From NCBI RefSeq assembly GCF_004118265.1, contig NZ_SDHW01000002.1, forward strand, positions 1 to 64,000: a stretch of DNA of 64,000 bases. Direction: 5' to 3'. This DNA is from Lacibacter luteus. GTDB taxonomy: Bacteria > Bacteroidota > Bacteroidia > Chitinophagales > Chitinophagaceae. Made by a program: the position numbers and the translations under genes. Below, one piece after another: positions 41,817 through 51,973 of the stretch. Positions within the stretch are counted from its first letter, which is position 1, and every line of letters begins with the position of its first letter. The notes beneath the pieces were generated by a model. The model saw nothing but the letters and a program-made list of their open reading frames with translations. It was not told where the DNA came from and did no database searches.

Positions 41817-42758
41817 TTGCCAGTTAAAAATTATCTGCATAAGATCGATTTAACTCAGCCCAAACAGTTGCAAACACTGGTGGAGAATCGCCGTGTGTTT
41901 AACCTGCAGAACTGTGAACTGAATGTGTTTGAAAGTTACCAGGAAGCTTACCGTGTACCGCTTACCTTTCATGATCTTGTGATTACAAGTATGGTGCGTG
42001 GTAAAAAAGTAATGCACCTGTTTGATAAGCCCAGCTTTGATTATTTACCCGGCGAAACAGTTATTGTGCCTGCCGATGAAACAATGGTGATTGATTTCCC
42101 AGAGGCAGAGGCCGATAAGCCAACACAATGCATTGCATTGGCAGTTGATGCACGTTATGTAAACAACACCATTCAGTATTTAGATAATTATTACAACAGT
42201 GATCCCGATACGGAACATAACTGGAAACTGCAGTTCAATCAATATCATTTCGCCAATGAAAATGAAGTCACCGATCTCATCAACAAACTCATTCGTGTGT
42301 GCAGTGGTGGCGATAAAGCAAAAAATATTTATGCTGATCTGAACCTGAAAGAATTACTGATTCGCTTAATGCAAAGCCAGCACCTGTTACAGGTGAGCAG
42401 TGAAAGTGGTGAATGGAACAACCACAGCAGACTGCATCATATTCTGCATTACATCAATGATAATCTCACAGAGAAAATTGCAGTTGACACACTCAGTCGC
42501 AAAGCATACATGAGCCGCAACGATTTTTTCCGTTGGTTTAAAGAACAGTTTGGTATTACTCCGCTTGAATACATCAACCGTGAACGTATTAAACTCGCCA
42601 AACAATTATTGATCGATCCAAAGAACACCGTTACATCGGTTGCTATGCAATGCGGCTTTACCGATGTAAATTATTTTGTTCGGTTGTTCCGCAAAGCGGA
42701 AGGCATTACTCCCGGTGCTTACCAAAGCTGTTCGTTACAACACAATCTTTCTGCTTAA
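41817..42758 (+). CDS. AraC-family regulator, divergent from the dehydrogenase
   Basis: 313 residues with a TTG start at 41817, since no better codon lies upstream. The N-terminal about 200 residues form a cupin-like sensory domain of the 'AraC N-terminal' type (KPSFDYLPGETVIVPADE). The C-terminal 100 residues carry two helix-turn-helix units (DTLSRKAYMSRNDFFRWFKE and SVAMQCGFTDVNYFVRLFRK). It is expected to sense an alcohol or aldehyde signal and to activate the aldehyde dehydrogenase/DUF779 operon. It converges on the GH63 gene with a four-base overlap. Confidence 0.85.
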   Translation: MPVKNYLHKIDLTQPKQLQTLVENRRVFNLQNCELNVFESYQEAYRVPLTFHDLVITSMVRGKKVMHLFDKPSFDYLPGETVIVPADETMVIDFPEAEADKPTQCIALAVDARYVNNTIQYLDNYYNSDPDTEHNWKLQFNQYHFANENEVTDLINKLIRVCSGGDKAKNIYADLNLKELLIRLMQSQHLLQVSSESGEWNNHSRLHHILHYINDNLTEKIAVDTLSRKAYMSRNDFFRWFKEQFGITPLEYINRERIKLAKQLLIDPKNTVTSVAMQCGFTDVNYFVRLFRKAEGITPGAYQSCSLQHNLSA

Positions 42759-45364
42759 CTAAACTCGTACAGGAGTTCAGCGATCAATGCCGTCCAACCC
42801 GTTTGATGACTGGCGCCTAATCCTTTTCCACTATCGCCATGAAAATATTCGTAAAAAAGAATCAGCTCTTCGTTGCCCGGTTGTTTGTAAAACCAGTTGT
42901 AAGTTTCATGGCTTCTGCGTTCACCTTTTGCATCTAAGCCAAGCAGATTGATGTTACGATAGGCTAACTCTTTCGCCACATCACGCAGGTTCAGGTAATT
43001 TTTTGAACCGGTTGGATATTCCACTTTCACCGAATCGCCATAAAAATCACCAAACTCTTTAATGGCCTGAATGGTTAAGAAGTTCAATGGAATCCATACC
43101 GGGCCACGCCAGTTACTGTTACCACCAAACATATCACTTGTACTATCGCCGGGATCGTATTGAATAGAATAAGTATGCCCATCGATCACAACTGAATAAG
43201 GATTCTTTTCATGATCTTTTGATAATGCACGGATTCCGCCTACGGATAAAAATTCTGCTTCATCAAGCAAGCGTGTAAGAATTGCCAGCAAACGTTCACG
43301 TGGTACGAGTGAGATCAATATTTCTTCGCTATCACTTTTCTCTTCGTTTGGCCAGAAACGGTTTTTCGATTTACGATAGTTCTCAAACCAGTTGATGCGC
43401 TTTTTAAAATCACGCAAACGGGTAAGACTGTTTTTGTGAATGGTTGATACTGCGAACAAACTGGTCAACCCCACTGCTGATTTTATTCGCAATGGCTGAT
43501 GACTGCCATCGTGCATCACCAACACATCGTAATAGAATTTATCTTCTTCGTTCCATGTATGTTGCTCGTTGAGTGCTTCTGCGATCAATACAAAATGTTC
43601 AAAGAAACGTGTAGCTGTATCTTCAAACGAATCGTCGTACATCGCAATTTCCAAAGCAATGTCCATCATGTTGAGTGCATACATGCCCATCCATGCAGTA
43701 CCATCGGCTTGTTCCAGTTGATGATTGCCCGGAATATGATGGCTACGATTGAACACGCCGATATTATCCAAACCAAGGAAGCCACCCTGGAATAAATTAT
43801 TTCCGTTTTCATCTTTACGATTGATCCACCATGTGAAGTTGATCAACAGTTTTTGAAAGATGCGTTTAAGAAATTGCACATCACCTTTGCCTGTACGTTT
43901 CTTTTCAATATTGTACACATACCAAGCTGCTGTTGCATGCACCGGCGGATTCACATCGCCAAAATTCCATTCATAGGCAGGTAACTGTCCATCAGGTTTC
44001 ATGTACCACTCACGCATAATGAGCAACAGCTGATGTTTTGCAAACACCGGATCAATAGCTGCCATGGCAATACATTGAAACGCCAGATCCCATGCTGCAT
44101 ACCATGGGTATTCCCATTTGTCGGGCATAGAAATAACATCGGCATTTTTTAAATGCACCCAATCGTGGTTACGACCGTACTTCTTACCATTGTTTACAGG
44201 AGTAATGCCGTCGGTTCCGTTGATCCATTGCTCCACATCAAACGCATAAAACTGTTTGCTCCATAACAAACCTGCATACGCCTGTCTTGAAATACGTTTC
44301 TGATCGTCGCTGAGCGAAGAGGGTGTGATGGCATTGTAATATTCATCTGCCTCTTGCTTTCGTTGATCGAAGATGTGTGTAAACCCATCATAAAAAGCAT
44401 TGTCAACATAACCATCCACTAACCGGCAGTAAATGGTTTTTGTGTCGCCTGCTTTTATATTCAAATCATACACCGCTGCACACTTGGTACCGTTCTTCCG
44501 CTCTCTTAATTTTTTCTTGTGCTTATTGTTGATCACTGCTTCATGAAATGCATCTTTTACAAAAACGCTTTGGTTTGCAGTGCCGTTGAATTTTTCTTTA
44601 TTGGTTTCGTTTTCGGTAAACCACAAATCATCTGCATCGGTAAAATAAAAATAGTAATCGCCCAAACGATTGTACCAGGCATGCACACAATAATTGTTTA
44701 CATACTCCAGCACAGGTTTTATCTGCTTCTCATCGGTGCTCCACTTGTTCGAAAACCAAAGCGTAGGCAATACGGTAATATCTGCCGGGCGGTGGTAACG
44801 GTTGGTAATATCGATCTTAATGAACACATCGTTACTGTGCTGTTTCGCATACGTCACCTTTACATCGAAATAATGATTGTTCTTAAACGCAGATGTATCG
44901 AGTATTTCATATTCCGGTTCGTGGCGGTTACGTTTTTTGTTTTCTTCATACAGTTTTTTGTAAGGAAACAAACTCTGCGGATACTTATACAGATACTCCA
45001 TGTAGTAATGCGATGGAAGATTGTCGAGATAGTAATACAACTCTTTTACATCTTCGCCATGATTACCACTGTAGTTGCCCAAACCAAATAAGCGTTCTTT
45101 TAAAATAGGATCTTTCCCATTCCACAAAGCCACACAAAAACAGAGGTTCTGAAAATAATCGGAGATACCTGCCAACCCATCTTCACCCCACATATACGAA
45201 CGGAAATGCGAATGTTCGAAAGGAAAATAACCCCATGCATCGCCATGTTCCCCATAATCTTCACGCACTGTTCCCCATTGACGTTCGCTGAGGTAAGGCC
45301 CCCAACGTTCGAGTGGAACAGTTTTATTTGCATTATCTAAAAGTCGTTGTTGTTCTGCTGTCAT
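42755..45364 (-). CDS. GH63-type glucosidase (MGH1-like)
   Basis: 869 residues, cytoplasmic, with no signal peptide. The N-terminal half is a beta-sandwich (HSNDVFIKIDITNRYHRPADI), and the C-terminal half is an (alpha/alpha)6 barrel: PDKWEYPWYAAWDLAFQC, EWNFGDVNPPVHATAAW, and the end segment FGGNSNWRGPVWIPLNF. These fit glycoside hydrolase family 63 and the 'MGH1-type glucosidase' group of bacteria. Exact alpha-glucosyl substrates are not known. It is convergent with the AraC gene and starts just before a promoter-free gap. Confidence 0.82.
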   Translation of the reverse strand: MTAEQQRLLDNANKTVPLERWGPYLSERQWGTVREDYGEHGDAWGYFPFEHSHFRSYMWGEDGLAGISDYFQNLCFCVALWNGKDPILKERLFGLGNYSGNHGEDVKELYYYLDNLPSHYYMEYLYKYPQSLFPYKKLYEENKKRNRHEPEYEILDTSAFKNNHYFDVKVTYAKQHSNDVFIKIDITNRYHRPADITVLPTLWFSNKWSTDEKQIKPVLEYVNNYCVHAWYNRLGDYYFYFTDADDLWFTENETNKEKFNGTANQSVFVKDAFHEAVINNKHKKKLRERKNGTKCAAVYDLNIKAGDTKTIYCRLVDGYVDNAFYDGFTHIFDQRKQEADEYYNAITPSSLSDDQKRISRQAYAGLLWSKQFYAFDVEQWINGTDGITPVNNGKKYGRNHDWVHLKNADVISMPDKWEYPWYAAWDLAFQCIAMAAIDPVFAKHQLLLIMREWYMKPDGQLPAYEWNFGDVNPPVHATAAWYVYNIEKKRTGKGDVQFLKRIFQKLLINFTWWINRKDENGNNLFQGGFLGLDNIGVFNRSHHIPGNHQLEQADGTAWMGMYALNMMDIALEIAMYDDSFEDTATRFFEHFVLIAEALNEQHTWNEEDKFYYDVLVMHDGSHQPLRIKSAVGLTSLFAVSTIHKNSLTRLRDFKKRINWFENYRKSKNRFWPNEEKSDSEEILISLVPRERLLAILTRLLDEAEFLSVGGIRALSKDHEKNPYSVVIDGHTYSIQYDPGDSTSDMFGGNSNWRGPVWIPLNFLTIQAIKEFGDFYGDSVKVEYPTGSKNYLNLRDVAKELAYRNINLLGLDAKGERRSHETYNWFYKQPGNEELILFYEYFHGDSGKGLGASHQTGWTALIAELLYEFS

Positions 45365-45549
45365 ACTTTTTTGTTTATCCGATGTTTTCAGGTGGTACAG
45401 GAATTACCAAAGCGGCAATATATTTTATTCTGCAGTTTAAATAAATGTAAAACTGCATTGCAAACGTTTCCTGTTGCAATCTTTTTAAATATGGAAGCAA
45501 AAGCAATTACAAAAGATCATTCAATACGAATGACCGGAGTTACTTAAAG

Positions 45550-46356
45550 TTACAGGTATTTTTTGTGGAGTTGATAAAGCACTTTTGTTGCTTCAGGCGT
45601 CATTCCACGGGTGGTATCCATCATAAAATGACGTTTAAAGCCAACAATGGCCGCTGAAGAATCTTTAATATCGTAACCCACCAAACGGATAGCAGTAAGA
45701 TAATCGAATGCTTCGGGAACCTGCACATTGGCCGTATCACTCCACCACAAACCAAACCCTTTTTCGCTCAATGTTTTCCAGGGAAAGCGCCAGTTGGGAT
45801 CGTTCTTTCTTGTTGGGGCAATATCGCCATGGCCAATAAAATTAGCAGCAGGAATATTGAATGACTTCTTCAAACGCTCCAGCAATAAGTTCAAGCTGCT
45901 GATCTGTCGCTCATCAAAATATTCAAACCCGTTATTGTCTAACTCAATACCAATGCTGTTTGAATTAATATCGGTTGCGTTTCCCCATTTGCTTATGCCT
46001 GCATGATGTGCCCTTAAATAATCGTTGAGCATATGAAACACGGTTCCATCTCTGCAGATCACATAATGTGCACTCACTTGCGTACGTGGAAGTGTAAAAG
46101 TCTTTAATGTCTGTTCGCAACTGTTTTGTGCGGTGTGATGAATGATGACAAAATTTGGCCTTCGCATCGATAGGTTGGTAGTGCCAACAAAATAAGGCGC
46201 ATTGTTCACCGAATCCTGCAACGGGTATTGCTGCAAGAGTTTTGCAAATGCTTTGCTTTGCTTTTTGTACGATTTATTCGTGGCCTTGTATGGATTGTTC
46301 GAACAGCTCCCCGCCAGCAAAAGCAGCGCAGGCAGCAGCACATACAGTTTTCTCAT
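45550..46356 (-). CDS. N-acetylmuramoyl-L-alanine amidase lipoprotein
   Basis: 268 residues. The lipobox LAGSC sits at about residues 14-18, so it is a lipid-anchored envelope protein. The Amidase_2 zinc ligands appear in FVIIHHTAQNS, and GHGDIAPTRKNDPNWRFPW has the conserved His and Asp of the AmpD-like group. It cleaves the amide bond between MurNAc and L-Ala, probably on turnover muropeptides in the periplasm. This suits the AmgK-MurU recycling genes elsewhere in the window, though the two loci are 38 kb apart. Confidence 0.87.
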   Translation of the reverse strand: MRKLYVLLPALLLLAGSCSNNPYKATNKSYKKQSKAFAKLLQQYPLQDSVNNAPYFVGTTNLSMRRPNFVIIHHTAQNSCEQTLKTFTLPRTQVSAHYVICRDGTVFHMLNDYLRAHHAGISKWGNATDINSNSIGIELDNNGFEYFDERQISSLNLLLERLKKSFNIPAANFIGHGDIAPTRKNDPNWRFPWKTLSEKGFGLWWSDTANVQVPEAFDYLTAIRLVGYDIKDSSAAIVGFKRHFMMDTTRGMTPEATKVLYQLHKKYL

Positions 46357-46495
46357 GCCGGCAATTTAACCCATTTCGCCCAAACGCTCTTTTTCTGTCC
46401 ATGATCATTCCTTGTTCTGCCTGCTATCATAGATTTTTCCTGTGTAGCTATCTACCTTGTTCATACGATTTACTCACTATCAAAATATATGAACA

Positions 46496-47086
46496 ATGAA
46501 AAAGTATTTCTTCTTATTCATGCTGTTCATTGCGCTCGACACAACTGCACAGAGCTGGACAAAAGATTACGATTATGTGGATGAATTTGCATCTGGATTG
46601 GCAAAAGTTACAAAAGGAAGCAAGTATGGTTATGTAAACAAACAAGGTGTGCTGGTTGTACCACTCATTTATGAAGAAGCAATGACCTTACGTGAAGGCA
46701 AAGCCACCGTAAAAAAAGATGGCAAATGGGGTTATATTGATTCTACCGGCAAAGAGGTAGAAGAATTTAAGTATGAAGATGCCGGCTGTTTCCGTGACAG
46801 TTTAGCTGTTGTGAAGTTGCATGGGAAATACGGTTTTGTAGATCACAATTTTAAAGTGGTTATTCCATTTAATTTTGAATCGGCCCGTGGATTTTCTGAA
46901 GGATTGGCACCTGTATCGAACAGCAAAGGATTATGGGGTTACATTAACAGAAAAGGAAACCTGGTATTCGAATACCAATACAATTTCGCTGATTTCTTTG
47001 TAGAAGGTCAGGCACGTGTTATGAAAAACGGCAACCTGATCATGATCGATAAAAAAGGGAAAGAAGTAAAAGAGAATGAACAATGA
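46496..47086 (+). CDS. WG-repeat protein, exported
   Basis: 196 residues. A signal peptide (1-18) is followed by about six WG repeats, such as KYGYVNKQGVLVVPLIYEEA, KWGYIDSTGKEV, KYGFVDHNFKVV and LWGYINRKGNLV. Each repeat gives one beta blade of KWG-type, and proteins of this kind are numerous in Bacteroidota. They probably bind partners at the cell surface or periplasm. The function is unknown. A strong bidirectional terminator follows. Confidence 0.85.
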   Translation: MKKYFFLFMLFIALDTTAQSWTKDYDYVDEFASGLAKVTKGSKYGYVNKQGVLVVPLIYEEAMTLREGKATVKKDGKWGYIDSTGKEVEEFKYEDAGCFRDSLAVVKLHGKYGFVDHNFKVVIPFNFESARGFSEGLAPVSNSKGLWGYINRKGNLVFEYQYNFADFFVEGQARVMKNGNLIMIDKKGKEVKENEQ

Positions 47087-47096
47087 TGTTTCAATA

Positions 47097-47130
47097 AAAG
47101 AAAGGCGCTCCATTGAGCGCCTTTCTTTTA
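47097..47130. terminator. Bidirectional terminator
   Basis: Stem AAAAGAAAGGCGCTC / GAGCGCCTTTCTTTT with loop CATT, and A/T runs on both sides. It serves the WG-repeat gene on the plus strand and icmF on the minus strand. Confidence 0.88.
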
Positions 47131-50100
47131 TTACATGTTTCTGCGATACTGACCGCCTACTTCATAAAGAGCATGTGTGATTTGTCCGAGTGAACAGTAC
47201 TTCGCCGTTTCCATTAGCTGTGCAAAAATGTTACCGTTGCTTACGGCTACCTGTTTCAGTTTTTTCAACTCATCGTTACAACGATCTTCATTGCGTTTCC
47301 AAAATGCCTGCAGGTTGCTGATCTGTTGTTCTTTTTCTTCGGTTGTACTGCGTATCACTTCGCCGGGAATAGTTGTTGGACTTCCATTTTTGTTGAGAAA
47401 GGTATTTACACCAACAATGGGTAATTCACCTGTATGTTTCTGATGTTCGTAATACAAACTCTCTTCCTGAATTTTATTGCGTTGATACATGCGCTCCATT
47501 GAACCTAACACACCGCCACGCTCGGTAATGCGGTTGAATTCATTCATCACTGCATCTTCAACCAGATCCGTTAACTCTTCAATTAAAAATGCACCTTGAT
47601 TTGGATTTTCATTCTTTGCTGTACCAAGTTCCCTGTTAATGATCAATTGAATGGCCATTGCACGACGCACACTTTCTTCCGTTGGTGTGGTGATAGCTTC
47701 ATCGTATGCATTTGTATGAAGTGAATTACAGTTATCATAAATCGCATACAAAGCCTGCAGTGTAGTACGTATATCGTTGAAGTCAATTTCCTGCGCATGC
47801 AAACTTCTTCCTGATGTTTGAATATGATATTTCAACATCTGGCTGCGTTTGTTGGCTTTGTATTTATACTTCATCGACTTTGCCCAGATCTTTCTTGCAA
47901 CGCGGCCAATTACACTGTACTCCGGATCCATGCCGTTGCTGAAGAAGAAAGAAAGGTTTGGTGCAAAATCATCAATGTTCATTCCACGGCTGAGATAGTA
48001 TTCAACGTACGTAAATCCATTCGCCAACGTGAATGCTAATTGTGTGATGGGGTTTGCACCTGCTTCTGCAATATGATAGCCGCTGATGCTGACGCTGTAA
48101 AAATTGCGAACGTTCTGCTCAATAAAATATTCCTGCACATCACCCATCAGTTTTAACGCAAACTCTGTGGAGAAGATGCAGGTGTTTTGCGCCTGGTCTT
48201 CTTTTAAAATATCGGCCTGCACTGTTCCTCTTACTTGCTGCAATGCTGTTTGGCGACATTGTTCATATACATCAGCTGGCAATACTTCATTACCGCTTAA
48301 ACCAAGCAAACGTAAGCCAAGACCATTGTTACCCGATGGCAATTCATTTGGTGAAGATGTGTTGTTGTAAGATGGTTTTACAGAAGTACCATATTTTTTC
48401 TCGAATGCCTCATCAACTAATTGTTGTTGACCATTCGCTTCAATCCATTTCTCACATTGCTGATCGATTGCTGTGTTCATAAAGAACGCCAGCAACATCG
48501 GAGCCGGACCATTGATGGTCATACTCACCGATGTTTTCGGATCGCAAAGATCAAACCCGCTGTAGAGTTTTTTTGCATCATCAACAGTTGCAATACTTAC
48601 ACCGCTGTTACCTACTTTACCGTAAATGTCCGGACGATGCGCAGGATCTTCACCATATAACGTTACACTGTCGAATGCAGTTGATAAACGTTTCGCCGGT
48701 TGATCAAGTGATACGTAGTGAAAGCGTTTGTTGGTGCGTTCAGGTCCACCTTCGCCTGCAAACATTCTTGTTGGATCTTCGCCTTCACGTTTCAATGGAA
48801 ACACACCAGCTGCAAACGGAAAACTGCCCGGCACATTTTCCTGCGCCTGCCATTTCAATAAATCGCCCCAGTCTTTATACTTCGGCAATACTACTTTTGG
48901 AATACGTGATCCACTTAAGCTGGTGCTGAACAATGGTTGCTTAATTACTTTATCACGCACTTTGTATTCATAAAAATCCTGCTGATAAGCTTTTATTTTT
49001 TCAGGCCAGTGTGCAATGAGTTTTTTTGCAACAGGTGTTTGTTGTTCGGTGAGTTGTTGAATTTGTTTGTCCAGTTCATCAATAACTGATGATGGTGCTT
49101 TAGCCGCAGCCAATGTTTGTTTAGCACCCTGCAACTGGTAAATTTTTGATGCGATTGCTGCCTGGTCTTCCACCAGTTGATTATAGTCTTTAATGGTTTC
49201 AGCAATTTCGCTGAGGTAACGCACACGTGCAGGTGGAATGATGAGTGATTTGCTCACTGTATCCTTATGTGCCACATGTTCAACAGCAGCAAACTTTGTA
49301 TTGGTTTTTGTTTCAACTGCATGAACAATTTTTTCAAACAATTCGTTTACGCCTGCATCATTGAACTGCGACGCAATGGTACCAACGATCGGCAATTCAT
49401 CATCCTTCGCCATAAATAGTTGATGATTACGTTTGTATTGTTTGCGTACATCGGCCAATGCATCTAATGCGCCTGCTTTATCAAATTTGTTGATGGCAAT
49501 TACATCGGCATAATCAAGCATATTGATCTTTTCCAATTGCGATGCAGCTCCGTATTCAGGAGTCATCACATACAAACTCACATTGCAGTAATCGAGAATT
49601 GATGCATCGCTTTGTCCAACACCGGCACTTTCCAGAATAATAAAATCAAAGCCTGCTTCTTTACAAATGTCGATGGCTTCCTGCACATGCACACTCAATG
49701 CTTTATCACTTTCTCTCGTTGCCAGGCTACGCATGTAAGCACGTGGACTGGAGATGGAGTTCATACGGATACGATCGCCCAGCAATGCACCACCAGTTTT
49801 TTTCTTCGATGGATCAACAGAAATAACAGCAATGGTTTTATCGGTGAACGCATTCAAATAACGACGAACGATTTCATCTGTAACGGATGATTTACCTGCG
49901 CCGCCGGTGCCAGTGATACCGAGGACGGGGATCGCAACTGACCTCTGAGGATTGACGACTGACGACAGCCCGTTTTCTGCATTCGTGATCTTGCGTGCAA
50001 TCCTGCGTACATCTTTCAATTCACCTAAGGTCATTGGTGTTTTGTAATCGCCAGTTCCATTGAGTGAAATATCGCATTGTCTGATAACATCTTCGATCAT

Positions 50101-50490
50101 TCCTTCAAGTCCCATATGTCGTCCATCATCAGGCGAATAAATTCTGGTGATGCCATATTGATGCAGTTCTTCAATTTCATCGGGCAAGATTGTTCCGCCA
50201 CCACCGCCGAAGATCTTGATGTGGCCGCACCCGTTTTCTTCAAGTAAGTCTTTCATGTATTTGAAAAACTCCACATGCCCACCTTGATAGGATGTGATAG
50301 CAATACCCTGTGCATCTTCTTCAATAGCCGCTTCTACAATTTCAAGCACGCTGCGGTTATGACCAAGATGAATAATTTCTGCGCCTTTGCTCTGCATAAT
50401 GCGGCGCATGATGTTAATAGCAGCATCATGACCATCGAACAAACTGGCGGCGGTAACAATGCGAACTTTATTGGAAGGAGAATAATTCAT
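47131..50490 (-). CDS. icmF: Fused isobutyryl-CoA mutase (IcmF)
   Basis: 1119 residues. The order is: an N-terminal cobalamin-binding domain ([16 protein letters not shown], the DxHxxG-type region, and [13 protein letters not shown]); a MeaB-like G-protein chaperone ([17 protein letters not shown] at about 195-211, [20 protein letters not shown]); and the C-terminal acyl-CoA mutase ([16 protein letters not shown], then [38 protein letters not shown]). IcmF interconverts isobutyryl-CoA and n-butyryl-CoA with B12 and GTP. A TATTTTTG element (50520-50527) lies about 30 bases before the start. Confidence 0.93.
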   Translation of the reverse strand: MNYSPSNKVRIVTAASLFDGHDAAINIMRRIMQSKGAEIIHLGHNRSVLEIVEAAIEEDAQGIAITSYQGGHVEFFKYMKDLLEENGCGHIKIFGGGGGTILPDEIEELHQYGITRIYSPDDGRHMGLEGMIEDVIRQCDISLNGTGDYKTPMTLGELKDVRRIARKITNAENGLSSVVNPQRSVAIPVLGITGTGGAGKSSVTDEIVRRYLNAFTDKTIAVISVDPSKKKTGGALLGDRIRMNSISSPRAYMRSLATRESDKALSVHVQEAIDICKEAGFDFIILESAGVGQSDASILDYCNVSLYVMTPEYGAASQLEKINMLDYADVIAINKFDKAGALDALADVRKQYKRNHQLFMAKDDELPIVGTIASQFNDAGVNELFEKIVHAVETKTNTKFAAVEHVAHKDTVSKSLIIPPARVRYLSEIAETIKDYNQLVEDQAAIASKIYQLQGAKQTLAAAKAPSSVIDELDKQIQQLTEQQTPVAKKLIAHWPEKIKAYQQDFYEYKVRDKVIKQPLFSTSLSGSRIPKVVLPKYKDWGDLLKWQAQENVPGSFPFAAGVFPLKREGEDPTRMFAGEGGPERTNKRFHYVSLDQPAKRLSTAFDSVTLYGEDPAHRPDIYGKVGNSGVSIATVDDAKKLYSGFDLCDPKTSVSMTINGPAPMLLAFFMNTAIDQQCEKWIEANGQQQLVDEAFEKKYGTSVKPSYNNTSSPNELPSGNNGLGLRLLGLSGNEVLPADVYEQCRQTALQQVRGTVQADILKEDQAQNTCIFSTEFALKLMGDVQEYFIEQNVRNFYSVSISGYHIAEAGANPITQLAFTLANGFTYVEYYLSRGMNIDDFAPNLSFFFSNGMDPEYSVIGRVARKIWAKSMKYKYKANKRSQMLKYHIQTSGRSLHAQEIDFNDIRTTLQALYAIYDNCNSLHTNAYDEAITTPTEESVRRAMAIQLIINRELGTAKNENPNQGAFLIEELTDLVEDAVMNEFNRITERGGVLGSMERMYQRNKIQEESLYYEHQKHTGELPIVGVNTFLNKNGSPTTIPGEVIRSTTEEKEQQISNLQAFWKRNEDRCNDELKKLKQVAVSNGNIFAQLMETAKYCSLGQITHALYEVGGQYRRNM

Positions 50491-50551
50491 ACAAACAATA
50501 GATAACTAACAAGTGTTGGCAAAAATAATCAATTCCAGTGCAAGGTAAGTG

Positions 50552-50581
50552 CAAAAAAAAATGCTCCCATTAGGGGAGCAT
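50552..50581 (-). terminator. Terminator after the first SusD gene
   Basis: Minus strand stem ATGCTCCCC/GGGAGCAT (50561-50581), followed by nine T. It lies about 24 bp after the susD-like stop. Confidence 0.85.
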
Positions 50582-50604
50582 TTTTAAACTTGTCATCAGC
50601 TGTA

Positions 50605-51954
50605 TTAGTAACCTGCGTTTTGCGTCAGGTTCGGATTTGTATTCAATTCACGGAAAGGAATAGGAAATACAAGACGATTGTCAGTAGACGGTCTGCCGTT
50701 TACAGTTTCGCCCAAACGCTTGGCATCATGTACACGGAAACCTTCATTCGCCAGTTCCAATCTTCTTTCCAACAGAATATTTGCCAATGTTACAGAACCA
50801 ACATATACCGGAGCACCTGCACGTGTACGGATACGGTTGATATCGTTTAATGGTGTATCACCTGTTGTAGTTGATAAGCGCTGGTTACACTCTGCACGAA
50901 TAAGGTACAGCTCGGCTAGGCGAATCACTTTTACATTCTTAAATACATCTCTCCATTTACCACTTCTCCAATCACCCGCAAAATCGTAAAAGAAATCTTT
51001 GCGCTGGTCTACTAAAGGATAAAGATTAAGATGTGCCTGTAAAATCACAATATCACCATCACGACCACCAAATGGAGGTACTGAGTAGAATGTATGGCAG
51101 TTGTTAACACCATCCTGATCACTTACAACAATTGCTAATACATCTTCAGTTGTATATGCTGCATTATTAAATGCACCGGCATAAGAACCAACCAGGCTAA
51201 AGTTACCGGCAGCTGCGGTAATACCAGTATTTGCTGCGTCACGTGCTCCTGCATAATTACCCATTTGTAAGTATGTACGGGCAAGCATTGTTGCAGCCGC
51301 AACTTTACCTGCATATACACCATTTTTATTCGGTAAGAGGTTTACAGCTTCGGTTAAGTCGGCAACCACCTGTGTATAACATTCTGCTACAGTATTGCGT
51401 GCTGGGAAGTTTACATCGCTGAGACCTTCTGTAGGTGTAGTGCGTATAATAACACCAGCGTTTGAAGCCGGAGTACCGTCGTTGTATGCTTTTGCGAAAA
51501 ATCTTGTTAACTCCAGCAAAACAGTACCACGAATAAACAATGCTTCACCTTTTACTTTGTTACGGTCTGCAGCATTTACCTTGTCAATATTTGCAATAAC
51601 GTTGTTTGCAACATTGATTGTTCGGTAACCGGCAGCCCACATGTTCAATATAACAGGGTTGGTTGTAAGCATAGAGTTACCATACACTTCCCTGTATGTA
51701 TTAAATGTACCAGTCCAGTTCAGTTCACCGGATGCCGCCATCAGATCGCCAAAAATCTGAATATCGCCACCATAAAGATTACCGGAACTTAACGCATCGT
51801 AGGCACCTAACAATACCTGCTTCACATTAGCGTCGTTTGATAATGCAAGATCGTTACCAATAGCCTGAGGATTGGGAAGATCTAATTTTTTATTACAGGC
51901 AGTAAACAATGTACCGGCTGTAATAAGTATAAATGAATATTTAAATAGTTTCAT
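50605..51954 (-). CDS. SusD/RagB-like lipoprotein, pair 1
   Basis: 449 residues from the ATG at 51954, chosen because it starts the signal peptide. A ten-codon extension would overlap the SusC gene. Lipobox LFTACN at about residues 16-21. The SusD fold follows: helical TPR-like half (KQVLLGAYDALSSGNLYGG, RTINVANNVIANIDKV, RGTVLLELTRFFAKAY), and C-terminal LAELYLIRAECNQRL and ERRLELANEGFRVHDAKRLG. It caps the SusC receptor and binds a glycan or peptide at the outer membrane. It lies 19 bp after the SusC stop. No enzyme gene accompanies it, so the substrate cannot be told. Confidence 0.9.
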   Translation of the reverse strand: MKLFKYSFILITAGTLFTACNKKLDLPNPQAIGNDLALSNDANVKQVLLGAYDALSSGNLYGGDIQIFGDLMAASGELNWTGTFNTYREVYGNSMLTTNPVILNMWAAGYRTINVANNVIANIDKVNAADRNKVKGEALFIRGTVLLELTRFFAKAYNDGTPASNAGVIIRTTPTEGLSDVNFPARNTVAECYTQVVADLTEAVNLLPNKNGVYAGKVAAATMLARTYLQMGNYAGARDAANTGITAAAGNFSLVGSYAGAFNNAAYTTEDVLAIVVSDQDGVNNCHTFYSVPPFGGRDGDIVILQAHLNLYPLVDQRKDFFYDFAGDWRSGKWRDVFKNVKVIRLAELYLIRAECNQRLSTTTGDTPLNDINRIRTRAGAPVYVGSVTLANILLERRLELANEGFRVHDAKRLGETVNGRPSTDNRLVFPIPFRELNTNPNLTQNAGY

Positions 51955-51973
51955 ATTGATCAGTTTTTTAAGA